In this document: positions 8,140-21,984 of the stretch, piece by piece
How positions within the stretch are numbered: the first letter of the stretch is position 1
How the letters are laid out: each line of letters starts with the position of its first letter
Assembly: GCF_026626705.1 (NCBI RefSeq)
Contig: NZ_JAPNKC010000001.1
Span: 4,216,001 to 4,280,000, forward strand
Length of the DNA stretch: 64,000 nucleotides
Direction of reading: 5' to 3'
Source of the DNA: Pyxidicoccus sp. MSG2
GTDB lineage: Bacteria > Myxococcota > Myxococcia > Myxococcales > Myxococcaceae
Translations under genes and position numbers: made by a program
The notes under the pieces: model-generated
Database searches by the model: none
Told to the model about the DNA's origin: nothing
The model's input: the letters and a program-made list of their open reading frames with translations, nothing else

Positions 8140-9267
8140 TCAACCATTTCCCTCGCGAGGATGTTCAGCGCTGGGGGTACCGGGGTTGGACGCCTGGCCG
8201 GTGTCCACCGCTGGAGGGGAGCCGTCCGGTGGCGGCAGGTTGCGCAGGCCCTCGACGAGGCGGTCCGCATCGAGCGGGGCGTCGCGCGACAGCAGGGCCC
8301 GCCGCAGCTCGCGCTCGGTGGCGCGCAGCGCCGTCACGTCCAGCAGCGCCAGGAGCACCGTCTCCGGGCGGCCGTGCATCTGCGGCATCAGCGCGCTGAA
8401 GGCGAGCGCCGCGCCGTGCTGCCCGTTGAGCTCCCACTCCACCGTCACGCCCTGGAGGGCCTCGCCCCGGGCCGCGCGCATCAGCGGCATGGCCGCCTCC
8501 GGCAGCGGCTGCCCATCCGGGCCCCGGAAGATGGCGTCGGCGTAGAGGTCCTTCGCCTCGCGGTAGGCCAGACACCCGCCGGCCAGTCCCTGTGCCGCCC
8601 GGTTGGCCAGCAGCGTGCGGCCGCTGTCCGGCTCCACCAGCGCCAGCGGCGTGGGCAGCGCGGCCAGCACGGCCTCCAGCCAGCGGTACTGGCTGCGGCT
8701 CGTCTCCATCTCCCGCCGCAGCAACTCCTCGCGCACCCGGCCGCGCTCCACTTCCGCGCGCCGGTTCGCCTCCGCCAGCTCGCGCTCGTGCTCGTGCCGC
8801 TGGACTTCGCGCAGCGCCTCGGCCTGCCGCCGCACCAGCTCCGTCTTGCGGAACAGGTCCACGAAGACGCCCACCTTGGAGCGGAGGATTTCCGGCTCGT
8901 AGGGCTTGAGCAGGTAGTCCACCGCGCCCACCGCGTAGGCGCGCAGCTCCGGCAACTGTCCCTGCGACAGCGCGGTGAGGAAGAGGATGGGGGTGTCGCG
9001 GCTGCGCTCGCGCTCGCGGATGAGCTGCGCCGTCTCGAAGCCGTCCATCTCCGGCATGACGACGTCCAGGAGGATGACGGCGAAGTCGCGGGTGAGCAGG
9101 TGGCGCAGCGCCTCGCGGCCGCTGCGCGCGGTGACGAGCCGTTGCCCCAGCGGCGCCAGCGTCGCCTCCAGCGCCAGCAGCCCTTCCGCCTGGTCATCCA
9201 CCAGGAGGACGGAAGCCGGCTCCAGCGTCACCGCTGGCAGGCGCTCTCGCGTGGGCGGGGTGCTCAA
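8140..9267 (-). CDS. Response regulator with receiver, coiled coil and PAS domain
   Basis: Predicted 375 residues. An intact receiver occupies about 18-135 (VLLVDDQAEG acid pair, ILLDVVMPEMDGF with the phosphoacceptor Asp, TALSQ, LLKPYEP). A coiled coil (about 140-195, rich in Arg/Glu) leads to a PAS-like domain (RWLEAVLAALPTPLALVEPDSGRTLLANRAA..). No DNA-binding or enzymatic output domain is seen, so it probably acts through protein contacts. The only plausible start is TTG at 9267, which overlaps the TGA of the CheB-like gene as TTGA. It is a likely target of the hybrid kinase of the same operon. Confidence 0.85.
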   Translation of the reverse strand: MSTPPTRERLPAVTLEPASVLLVDDQAEGLLALEATLAPLGQRLVTARSGREALRHLLTRDFAVILLDVVMPEMDGFETAQLIRERERSRDTPILFLTALSQGQLPELRAYAVGAVDYLLKPYEPEILRSKVGVFVDLFRKTELVRRQAEALREVQRHEHERELAEANRRAEVERGRVREELLRREMETSRSQYRWLEAVLAALPTPLALVEPDSGRTLLANRAAQGLAGGCLAYREAKDLYADAIFRGPDGQPLPEAAMPLMRAARGEALQGVTVEWELNGQHGAALAFSALMPQMHGRPETVLLALLDVTALRATERELRRALLSRDAPLDADRLVEGLRNLPPPDGSPPAVDTGQASNPGTPSAEHPREGNG

Positions 9268-9821
9268 GACTGCACCTTGGCGCGCGGCACGTACGCCAGG
9301 CGCGCCAGCCAGGCGCCCACCGTGCCCAGCGACAGCCGCTCCAGCGGGCCGTCCTGTCCACCGCCGCCCTCCCCGTCCTCGCCCACCACGGCCACGCGGC
9401 CGCCGCGCGCCTGGAGCAGGGCCAGCCCCGCCGCGCCGTCCTCGTGCCCGGTGAAGAGCAGGCCGGCGGCCCGGGGGCCGTAGCTGTCCGCGGCGGACTC
9501 GAAGAGAGCGTCCAGACAGGGCCGCTGGCCGTGCTCGGGCGCCTCCACGGACAGGGCCACGCAGCCCCTGTCCACCAGCAGGTGGTAGCCCGCGGGCGCC
9601 AGGTACACGCGGCCGGGCGTCAAATCATCCTTGTCGTCCGGCTCCACCACCGGCAGCGCGCAGCGGCGCCCCAGCGGCGCGGCCAGCGCGTCATGGGGCC
9701 CCCGGTGCAGCGCCAGCACCACCGGCGCCGACAGCTCCCGGGGCAGCAGCGTCAGCAGCGTCTCCACGTCCGCCGCCGCGGCGCGCGGCGCTCCCACCAC
9801 CAGCATGCCGATGGAGCTCAT
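9264..9821 (-). CDS. CheB-like methylesterase domain protein, catalytic serine missing
   Basis: Predicted 185 residues, the size of a lone CheB catalytic domain. It shows the family pattern: MLVVGAPRA at the N-terminus, VLALHRGP with His39, [13 protein letters not shown] and [16 protein letters not shown] with Asp128. In CheB the first motif is GAS/GAST, with the nucleophilic Ser. Here Pro12 replaces it, so hydrolase activity is doubtful. The ATG overlaps the stop of the CheR gene (ATGA), and the end overlaps the receiver-PAS start. It may be a scaffold or regulator rather than a glutamate methylesterase. Confidence 0.85.
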   Translation of the reverse strand: MSSIGMLVVGAPRAAAADVETLLTLLPRELSAPVVLALHRGPHDALAAPLGRRCALPVVEPDDKDDLTPGRVYLAPAGYHLLVDRGCVALSVEAPEHGQRPCLDALFESAADSYGPRAAGLLFTGHEDGAAGLALLQARGGRVAVVGEDGEGGGGQDGPLERLSLGTVGAWLARLAYVPRAKVQS

Positions 9822-10647
9822 TCCACCCTCCGGAAGATGCGGCCCGAACCCTCCAGCTCCTCGTACGCCGCGGCATGCGGCGTGCGCGCCAGAGACTCCT
9901 TGCGACCCAGGCACAGGAAGCCGAAGCGGGCGAGGCTCTCGAAGAGGCGCCCATGCACGCGGTTGTGCAGCGTGCGGTTGAACGTGAGCAGCGTGTCCCG
10001 GCAGACGATGACGTGGAACTCGTTGAACGAGCCGTCCGTCGCCAGGTTGTGCTGGGTGAAGAAGATGCCGTCGCGCAGCTTCGGCTGGAGCAGCGCCCAG
10101 TTGCCGTCGCGCATGTAGTAGTCGGCGAGGGCGCCCTTGCCGCCGCCCTCCACGTACCGGCGCGCGTCGTCCTCGGTGGGCAGCGGCAGCACGCCGGTGC
10201 GCGCGTCCGCCAGCAGCCCCTCGCTGGAGTCGGACGCGTACAGCCGGCACTTCCCCCACAGCCCTTCTTCTTGAAGGAGGATGGCCAGGGCGTAGGTGTC
10301 CTCGCCCGTGCCGCAGCCCGCATGCCACACGCGCACCGACGGCCAGGTGCGCAGCACCGGCACCACGCGCGCGCGGAAGTCGCGGAAGAAGGCCGGGTCC
10401 GAGAACAGCGACGTCGGCGTGCAGGACAGCGTGCGCAACAGGCCGTCCATCGCCTCGCCGTCATGCAGCACGCGGGCCTGCAGCTCGGAGAAGGTGTCCA
10501 GCCGCTCCTCGCGCAGGTGCCGCCGCAGCCGCCGCAGGAGCAGCGGCCGGGCATGGCTGCGCAGGTCGAAGCCCCACTGCCGGGCCACGCCCTCGAGGAG
10601 CAGGTCCACCTCGATGGACTCCAGCTCCGCGCTGGGAGTGGCCGAGC

Positions 10648-10651
<4 letters not shown>
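9818..10651 (-). CDS. CheR-type methyltransferase
   Basis: Predicted 277 residues. The CheR N-terminal helical domain ([26 protein letters not shown]) is followed by the SAM-binding fold ([27 protein letters not shown]) and a CheR-like core ([31 protein letters not shown]..). CheR enzymes methylate glutamates of chemoreceptors using S-adenosylmethionine. No receptor gene is present in this window, so the target may be the HAMP/coiled-coil kinase itself or a distant receptor. The best start is TTG at 10651, overlapping the TGA of the hybrid kinase gene. Confidence 0.87.
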
Positions 10652-16548
<5,897 letters not shown>

Positions 16549-16656
16549 GTGAGCCCCTGGTCGGTCCGGGAACGGCGGAGCCTTCGACTGCCGTGGGACG
16601 GGAATCTCTTGGCGTGGCGGTGTTCTCCCGCACTGGCGCGGACTTGAGCCAGCCCC

Positions 16657-16718
16657 CCAGGCAGTGCTGCCTGGTCACCAGGCGACAGTGCAGGGTCCGT
16701 CTGTCCGGCAGCGGACAG
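16657..16718. promoter_or_regulatory. Cluster of dyad symmetries upstream of the hybrid kinase operon
   Basis: Three perfect dyads lie between the small unknown gene and the kinase. CCAGGCA/TGCCTGG has a 4-base centre (16657-16674). GCCTGGT/ACCAGGC has a 1-base centre (16669-16683) and shares an arm with the first. CTGTCCG/CGGACAG has a GCAG loop (16701-16718). The last could be a terminator or attenuator stem after the upstream gene; the shared-arm pair looks like an operator. Inferred from symmetry only. Confidence 0.45.
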
Positions 16719-16745
16719 CGATGCACTCCAGGGATGGGAGGGTCC

Positions 16746-17060
16746 TCAGGAACCCTTCGCGCGGAGTCGCTCGATGAGCGCGGGCAGCTCCTGGAGGAGC
16801 TCCGCGTCGGAGCGCTCCACGGTGGCCTTGATGTACGCGGGCGTGACGGGCTCGACGGCCGCCGCCATGGGGGGAGGCGTCCCCTTCAGCATCTGCCCCA
16901 GCATGCGCAGGCGCTGGCCGCGGTCCGCGAGCCGGCGCGTCAGCACCTCCAGGGCCTCCACCGCCTCCGCGTCGAGCTGCTGCGTGGCCAGCACCTCGCG
17001 CAGCAACTGGAGCTGGCGATTCAAGGCGCTGTCGTAGACCGACCGGGAAAGGGTCTCCAT
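16746..17060 (-). CDS. Small helical protein of unknown function
   Basis: Predicted 104 residues from METLSRSVYD; GGAGG lies four bases before this ATG, which decides the start. It is largely alpha-helical (LNRQLQLLREVLATQQLDAEAVEALEVLTRRLADRGQRLRMLGQML) with a Pro-rich middle (GTPPPMAAAVEPVTPAYI) and a helical end. It has no signal or membrane segment. It lies 197 bp upstream of the hybrid kinase gene on the same strand, with several dyads between them. I do not recognise the family. Confidence 0.7.
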   Translation of the reverse strand: METLSRSVYDSALNRQLQLLREVLATQQLDAEAVEALEVLTRRLADRGQRLRMLGQMLKGTPPPMAAAVEPVTPAYIKATVERSDAELLQELPALIERLRAKGS

Positions 17061-17220
17061 GTTGCCTCCAGGCGCCACCGGCCCCACGCGGCCCGCAAGC
17101 TAGGTCCTGCCTCATCGGGTTGGCTACCCGCCCCCCTCGCGTTATTCGTCCAACCGAGGACAGCGGCCCCGCCGGCTTGCATGACAGGGCAGCCCGGCTT
17201 CACAATGCCGCTGTCAGCGC

Positions 17221-19296
17221 ATGTCATCGACCGAAGATTCACCGGGTGCCCGGCGCGACGAGTCCACGCCACCACCACTAGACGCTCCCACCGTGCACGC
17301 CACGCCACCACCGGCACGCACGCTGGGCGCGTACCTGCGTGGCTTCGGTCAGCTGTCGTCGCGCGAGGTGCTGGAGCTGGTCGAGCCGCTGAGCTGCTTC
17401 CTGGAGCAGGCGGGTGCGCCCTCGGGGAGCGCGCTGACGGCGGACCGGGTGGTGCTGGAGGACGGGCTGGCGCGGCTGTCCGCGTCGCTCGCGCCCGGTG
17501 TGGGGGCCGCGCCCGCGGAGCCCCGGGAGTGCGTCCGGCAGCTCGGGGCGCTCCTCTATGAAGCCGCGTCCGGCAGGCCGCCCGGCGCGCCGCTGCGGCC
17601 GCTGGAAGGCGAGGTGGCGTGCCTGAATGCGCCGCTCTTCCGCTGTCTGGACGCGGAGCCGGAGGCGCGGTTCGCGGACCTGGAGGAAGCGCGGCGGGCC
17701 CTTCGCGCCGCGCTGGACCTGGGCGGGCTGGAGGCGACGTGGTTCCGCACGCCTCCACCTCCGGCGACGCCTGTGCCCCCGCCGCCCACGGCCGGGACGA
17801 GCCCGGTGGCGAACCTCGGCGAGGTGCTCGGCACCTACCGGCTCGAGCGGATCATCGGCGAGGGGGCCATGGGCGTGGTGTTCGAGGCCCGGCACGTGCG
17901 GCTGGACAGGCCGGTGGCGGTGAAGATCCTGAAGCCCCAGCACGTGGTGGACCACTCGCTGGTGCAGCGCTTCTTCCAGGAAGCGCGGGCGGTCAACGCC
18001 ATCAACCACGAGAACATCGTGGAGATTTTCGACTTCGTGGAGGAGCCCGCTCCCGCCCAGGCGCTTGCGCGCATCTACTGCGTGCTCGAGCTGCTCCAGG
18101 GCGCCAGCCTGCGGGAATTGCTCCAGCGCGAGACGCTCGCCGTGCGTCGGTCGGTGCGCATCGTCGAGCAGCTCTGCGCGGCGCTCGGAGCGGCGCACCG
18201 CACGGGCGTCGTCCACCGCGACATCAAGCCGGACAACGTCTTCGTGACGACGCGGGGCAGCGAGCCGGACTTCGTGAAGGTGCTCGACTTCGGCGTGGCG
18301 AAGCTCACTACGGGGCGGCTCGCGCAGAACCCGGACACCTTCGCGGGCGCGGTGATTGGCACCCCGGGCTACATGGCGCCGGAGCAGGCGTCGGGCCTGG
18401 AGGTGGATGGGCGCGCGGACCTCTACGCGGTGGGCACGGTGCTGTACGAATTGCTCGCCGGGCGGCGCCCCTTCGAGCCGACGAACCTGGGCACGTGGGC
18501 GGTGGACCTCATCGTCCGGCCCCCGCCGCCGCTGCCCGAGGTGACTCCGGCGGGTGAGCCGATTCCGCCCGGGCTCGCGGCCGTGGTGCTGCGCTGCCTG
18601 GCGAAGGCGCCGGAGGACCGCTTCGCTTCGATGGACGCGCTCGCGCAGGCGCTGCGGCTCTTCGCGCATGAGCCCATTCCGCTCGTGATTCCCGCCGTGC
18701 CGGTACCGGTGCGCGGAGAGCCCCCCGCCCCCATGCTGGTGCGGGTGACGGGGCCCGCGGCCCGCAAGCGCCAGCGCTGGCCCTGGGTTGCGGCGGCGGG
18801 CGTGGCGCTGCTCGCCATTCCGGGCGCTGTCGTGTGGTCGCGCGCGGAAGCACCGGGCGCCCCGATGCCGCCGGGCGTCTCCGTGCAGGGCACGGCGGTG
18901 GAGCCGGGAGCAGCGGCCCCGCGAGGCGCGGCGGGCCCCCAGGGTGCCCTCGCCGCGCAAGGCCCGGCGACCCCGGCCGTGCCTCCATCCGCCGTGGCTG
19001 AAGTCGTGCTCCAGGTCCGCACGACACCGGCCGGCGCGCGGGTGATTCAGGACGACACGGGCGAGACGCTCGGCGTCACCCCGCTCCAGCTCCCCGTGAC
19101 GGAGCCGCGCACCCTGCGCTTCGAGCTTCGGGGTTATCAGCCGGCGCAGGCGGTGGCGAAACCCGAGGAAGGCGCCCACGTCGAGGTGACATTGGCTCCC
19201 AATAAAGCCGCGACGGGCGGCAAGGCACCGGCGGGGCCCAGGCGAGGCGCTAGACTCCAGTCCACCGATGGCCTCCTCAATCCGTTCCGCAAGTAG
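17221..19296 (+). CDS. Ser/Thr protein kinase with N-terminal pseudo-lobe and PEGA domain
   Basis: Predicted 691 residues. Residues 34-170 resemble a kinase C-lobe without catalytic motifs (LSSREVLELVEPLSCFLEQAG..CVRQLGALLYEAASGRPP..CLDAEPEARFADLEEARRAL). The active kinase domain (about 205-470) has GEGAMGVV, Lys235 in VAVKIL, HRDIKPDN with Asp334, DFGVAKL and GTPGYMAPEQ. One membrane helix (about 522-540) leads to a Pro/Ala/Gly-rich stretch and a PEGA-like domain (RTTPAGARVIQDDTGETLGVTPLQLP) outside the membrane. Its 3' end overlaps the TPR gene by 29 bp, so the three genes 17221-20748 probably act together. Confidence 0.92.
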   Translation: MSSTEDSPGARRDESTPPPLDAPTVHATPPPARTLGAYLRGFGQLSSREVLELVEPLSCFLEQAGAPSGSALTADRVVLEDGLARLSASLAPGVGAAPAEPRECVRQLGALLYEAASGRPPGAPLRPLEGEVACLNAPLFRCLDAEPEARFADLEEARRALRAALDLGGLEATWFRTPPPPATPVPPPPTAGTSPVANLGEVLGTYRLERIIGEGAMGVVFEARHVRLDRPVAVKILKPQHVVDHSLVQRFFQEARAVNAINHENIVEIFDFVEEPAPAQALARIYCVLELLQGASLRELLQRETLAVRRSVRIVEQLCAALGAAHRTGVVHRDIKPDNVFVTTRGSEPDFVKVLDFGVAKLTTGRLAQNPDTFAGAVIGTPGYMAPEQASGLEVDGRADLYAVGTVLYELLAGRRPFEPTNLGTWAVDLIVRPPPPLPEVTPAGEPIPPGLAAVVLRCLAKAPEDRFASMDALAQALRLFAHEPIPLVIPAVPVPVRGEPPAPMLVRVTGPAARKRQRWPWVAAAGVALLAIPGAVVWSRAEAPGAPMPPGVSVQGTAVEPGAAAPRGAAGPQGALAAQGPATPAVPPSAVAEVVLQVRTTPAGARVIQDDTGETLGVTPLQLPVTEPRTLRFELRGYQPAQAVAKPEEGAHVEVTLAPNKAATGGKAPAGPRRGARLQSTDGLLNPFRK

Positions 19297-19864
19297 CTGG
19301 CTGCTGGTCGCCCTGCCCCTCTTCGTCGCCGCCGCGTCCGCCGCGCCGCCGAAGCCGGGGGCCGCCGGCAAGGAGGACCCCAAGGCCGCCGCCCGCGTCC
19401 TCTTCGACTACGCGCAGCGCGAGTACGACCTCGGGAATTTCAACGACGCGCTGAGCGGCTACTCGGAGGCCTACCGGCTGGTGCCGGAGCCCGCGCTCCT
19501 CTTCAACATCGGCCAGTGCCACCGGCAGCTCGGCCAGTACGAGCGTGCCGCGTTCTTCTACCGCCGCTACCTCGCGCTGGACCCGGAGTCGCCGGACGCG
19601 CCGCTCGTCAATGAGCTCATCCAGACGATGGAGGCGAAGCAGGCCGAGCTGGAGCAGCAGAAGTCCAGGCAGGGCCCGCCGCTCGCCGTGCCCCTGACAC
19701 CCGAGGCGCAGCCCGCGGAGCGTCCTTCCTCCGTCCCCGCCTTCCTGCGCAGCAAGTGGTTCTGGGCGGGCGTGGGGGTCGTCGCCGTCGGGGCCACCAC
19801 CACGGCGCTGCTCACGCGCTCGAATGAGCCGCGCGCCAACCTGGGCACGGTGACGGTTCCATGA
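19268..19864 (+). CDS. Exported TPR protein with C-terminal membrane helix
   Basis: Predicted 198 residues. A signal peptide (SSWLLVALPLFVAAASAAP) is followed by two or three TPR units (LFDYAQREYDLGNFNDALSGYSEAYRLVPEPALLFNIGQCHRQLGQYERAAFFYRRYL; about 38-105). A Pro-rich linker and a hydrophobic segment (FWAGVGVVAVGATTTALL) near the end follow. TPRs usually bind partner peptides; this form is common next to myxobacterial Ser/Thr kinases. It starts inside the kinase gene and ends overlapping the next ATG by 4 bp, which indicates coupled translation. Confidence 0.85.
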   Translation: MASSIRSASSWLLVALPLFVAAASAAPPKPGAAGKEDPKAAARVLFDYAQREYDLGNFNDALSGYSEAYRLVPEPALLFNIGQCHRQLGQYERAAFFYRRYLALDPESPDAPLVNELIQTMEAKQAELEQQKSRQGPPLAVPLTPEAQPAERPSSVPAFLRSKWFWAGVGVVAVGATTTALLTRSNEPRANLGTVTVP

Positions 19865-20748
19865 GCCGCGCCTCCCGGGCACTCCTCGCGCTGCTGCTGA
19901 CCGCCGCCGTGTCGTGCGGCGATGACAGCACGTCCCTCTTCCTGCGCGTCGAGGGCGCGGATGGGGCCACCCAACTGGAGCTGCGCGGCCTGCGCGACGG
20001 CGAGCCCTGGTTCGGCCCCGAGCGCCGTCCCGAGCAGGAGGGAGCGCCCTTCTCCGGAGAGCAGACGCTGCGACTGCGCTTCAACACGCCGCCCGGCGTT
20101 CCCTTCGAGCTCCAGGTGGACGCGCTCACCAATGGCGTGCCCTTCGCCCGCACGCGCGTGGAGGCCACGCCGCGCAAGGGCGAGGAGCTGGAGCTCCGGC
20201 TGACGCTGTCGCCCATTCCCGACGAGCCCGGTCCCCAGCCGGATGGAGGCACGCCGGACGGAGGCACGCCGGACGGAGGCACGCCGGACGCCGGAGAGCC
20301 CGACGGGGGAACCACGGACGGAGGCAACCCGGACGCCGGGGAGCCGGACGCCGGAACGCCGGACGCCGGAACGCCGGACGCGGGCCTGCCAGACGCGGGC
20401 GGCAGCGTCTGCACCACCTGCGTCCAGCCTGGCGGCGCGTGCGTGCCCACCACCTCGGCGAGGGCCTGCGGTGGCAGCGGCCTGGAGTGTGTCGACTGCG
20501 TCGCCGACGGACGCGCGAACCAGTGCACCGCGAGCGGGGCCTGCTCGTGCGGCACCCGGGGCACGCCCTGCGGCGAGGGCGAGCGCTGCGAGGGGGATAC
20601 CTGCGTCTGCGACCCGGACACCTGCGCCGGCTGCTGCCAGGGCAATGTCTGCCGGAACGGCACCACGAACGACGCCTGCGGCCGCAACGGCGCCACCTGC
20701 GCTGCCTGCGGCATCCTCACGTGTCGCAACAGTCAGTGCTCGCTGTGA
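19861..20748 (+). CDS. Lipoprotein with PDGG/PDAG linker and Cys-rich C-terminal domain
   Basis: Predicted 295 residues. The lipobox is near LLTAAVSCGDD (Cys19). Residues 25-120 form a beta-rich domain. A linker of about 60 residues repeats PDGGT/PDAGEPDAG. The last 110 residues carry over 20 cysteines in EGF/TIL-like spacing (CTTCVQPGGACVP, CGEGERCEGDTCVCDPDTCAGCC). It is likely anchored to the outer membrane and disulphide-bonded. It is translationally coupled (ATGA) to the TPR gene. Function unknown. Confidence 0.85.
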   Translation: MSRASRALLALLLTAAVSCGDDSTSLFLRVEGADGATQLELRGLRDGEPWFGPERRPEQEGAPFSGEQTLRLRFNTPPGVPFELQVDALTNGVPFARTRVEATPRKGEELELRLTLSPIPDEPGPQPDGGTPDGGTPDGGTPDAGEPDGGTTDGGNPDAGEPDAGTPDAGTPDAGLPDAGGSVCTTCVQPGGACVPTTSARACGGSGLECVDCVADGRANQCTASGACSCGTRGTPCGEGERCEGDTCVCDPDTCAGCCQGNVCRNGTTNDACGRNGATCAACGILTCRNSQCSL

Positions 20749-20763
20749 GCAGCGCCCGGTGAC

Positions 20764-21582
20764 TCAGTGCCGGACGCGCGGGGCGGGGGCGCGCACGCGC
20801 ACCTCCATCTGCGCTTCCCCCGCCACCACGGTGCTGAGCACCTCCTGCTGGGCGGGAGACAGCCGAGCCACGGCGCGCAGGGCGGCCACCAGCAGCACCG
20901 CCTCCGTCGGGTTGGGCACGCTGATGCCGTCCGGCCCCGTCTTCAGCGGCATGGGCAGGCGGGGCACGCGGCCCGCGGAGGAGAGCGCCTCCACCGCGTA
21001 CGCGGGGGACGTGTCCAACGTGACGGCGATGGCGGGCAACTGCGTGGCCGCCTCACCCTGGCCGCGCGCCTGCATCTCCATCAGCATCTGCAGCGCACCG
21101 GGCTTGTAGTACAGCGCCAGCCCCGCGCGGCCGTCCCCGGTGTGGAACACGCAGCCCTCGAAGGTGTGCGTCAGCGGCCCGGAGACCGCCACCTCGAAGG
21201 GCTGGCTGTCGTCCCAGTGCGTCCACGGCTTCGCATCCCAGTACTCCGTGGACGCCTGCACGAAGAGGAGGGCCTTGTCCGAGCCGAGCCCGGACAACCC
21301 CCGCTGGCCCCACGCGAGGAAGGTGGCGATGGCCGCGCGCGACGAGAGCGCCGCCTGGGGCGGCTCCTCCACCTGCACGCCGAGCGTTGCCCCCGCCTCG
21401 GCCAGGTCCGGCTCGCAGCGCACGTCCGCGACGTCCACTCCGTCCAGCAGCGCCCGCATTCCCGCCTCGTCTTCCGCCTCGAAGACGGGAGCGGACGGCT
21501 CCCCCGTGTCGGAGATGCGCAGGTAGACCTGGGTGGTGCCCTGGCTGAGGGGCACGGGGCCAAGCTTGAGCAGGTAGAGCAT
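20764..21582 (-). CDS. Unknown protein, 272 residues
   Basis: No signal, membrane segment or recognised domain. The composition is that of a normal cytosolic globular protein (MLYLLKLGPVPLSQGTTQVY..; FEGCVFHTGDGRAGLALYYKPG; TEAVLLVAALRAVARLSPAQQEVL). It begins 8 bp after the stop of the single-receiver gene, so it is probably the third gene of a KaiC-like/receiver/unknown operon. It may serve that pathway, but no function can be assigned. Confidence 0.75.
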   Translation of the reverse strand: MLYLLKLGPVPLSQGTTQVYLRISDTGEPSAPVFEAEDEAGMRALLDGVDVADVRCEPDLAEAGATLGVQVEEPPQAALSSRAAIATFLAWGQRGLSGLGSDKALLFVQASTEYWDAKPWTHWDDSQPFEVAVSGPLTHTFEGCVFHTGDGRAGLALYYKPGALQMLMEMQARGQGEAATQLPAIAVTLDTSPAYAVEALSSAGRVPRLPMPLKTGPDGISVPNPTEAVLLVAALRAVARLSPAQQEVLSTVVAGEAQMEVRVRAPAPRVRH

Positions 21583-21590
21583 GGGGCCTT

Positions 21591-21956
21591 TCAGAGCCGC
21601 CGCGAGTCCAGGGCCTTTCGGACCTGACGCATGAGCGCGGTGATGTCGAAGGGTTTCTGGAGGAAGGGCACGTCCGGGTACAGGCGGCGCAGGGACGACA
21701 CGTCCACCGCGCTCATGCCCAGCAGCGCCACGCCCTGGAAGGCCGGCTCGGCGCGGATGCGCCCGATGAGGGCCGGGCCGTCCAGCACCGGCATCATCCA
21801 GTCGGTGAGGACGAGGTCGGGACGAAGCTCCGCCATCCGCTCCAGCGCTTCGCGGCCATGGGAGGCCGTCACGACGCGGTAGCCCTCCTCTCGGAGAAGG
21901 TCCGCCAGGGCCTCCAGGATGCCCTGCTCGTCATCCACCACCAGGACCGTCTCCAT
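21591..21956 (-). CDS. Single-domain response regulator
   Basis: Predicted 121 residues, a receiver and nothing else: VLVVDDEQGILEAL (acid pair), LVLTDWMMPVLDGP with the phosphoacceptor Asp, LGMSAVD and FLQKPFD with the conserved Lys. The start METVLVVDD gives the normal receiver N-terminus; in-frame codons upstream would add an unrelated tail overlapping the KaiC-like gene. It lies 28 bp downstream of the KaiC-like gene. It probably works as a phosphotransfer element or by protein contact, possibly with the divergent PAS kinase. Confidence 0.88.
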   Translation of the reverse strand: METVLVVDDEQGILEALADLLREEGYRVVTASHGREALERMAELRPDLVLTDWMMPVLDGPALIGRIRAEPAFQGVALLGMSAVDVSSLRRLYPDVPFLQKPFDITALMRQVRKALDSRRL

Positions 21957-21984
21957 ACGGGCGGCGCTACTCCTCGAGGTTTGT

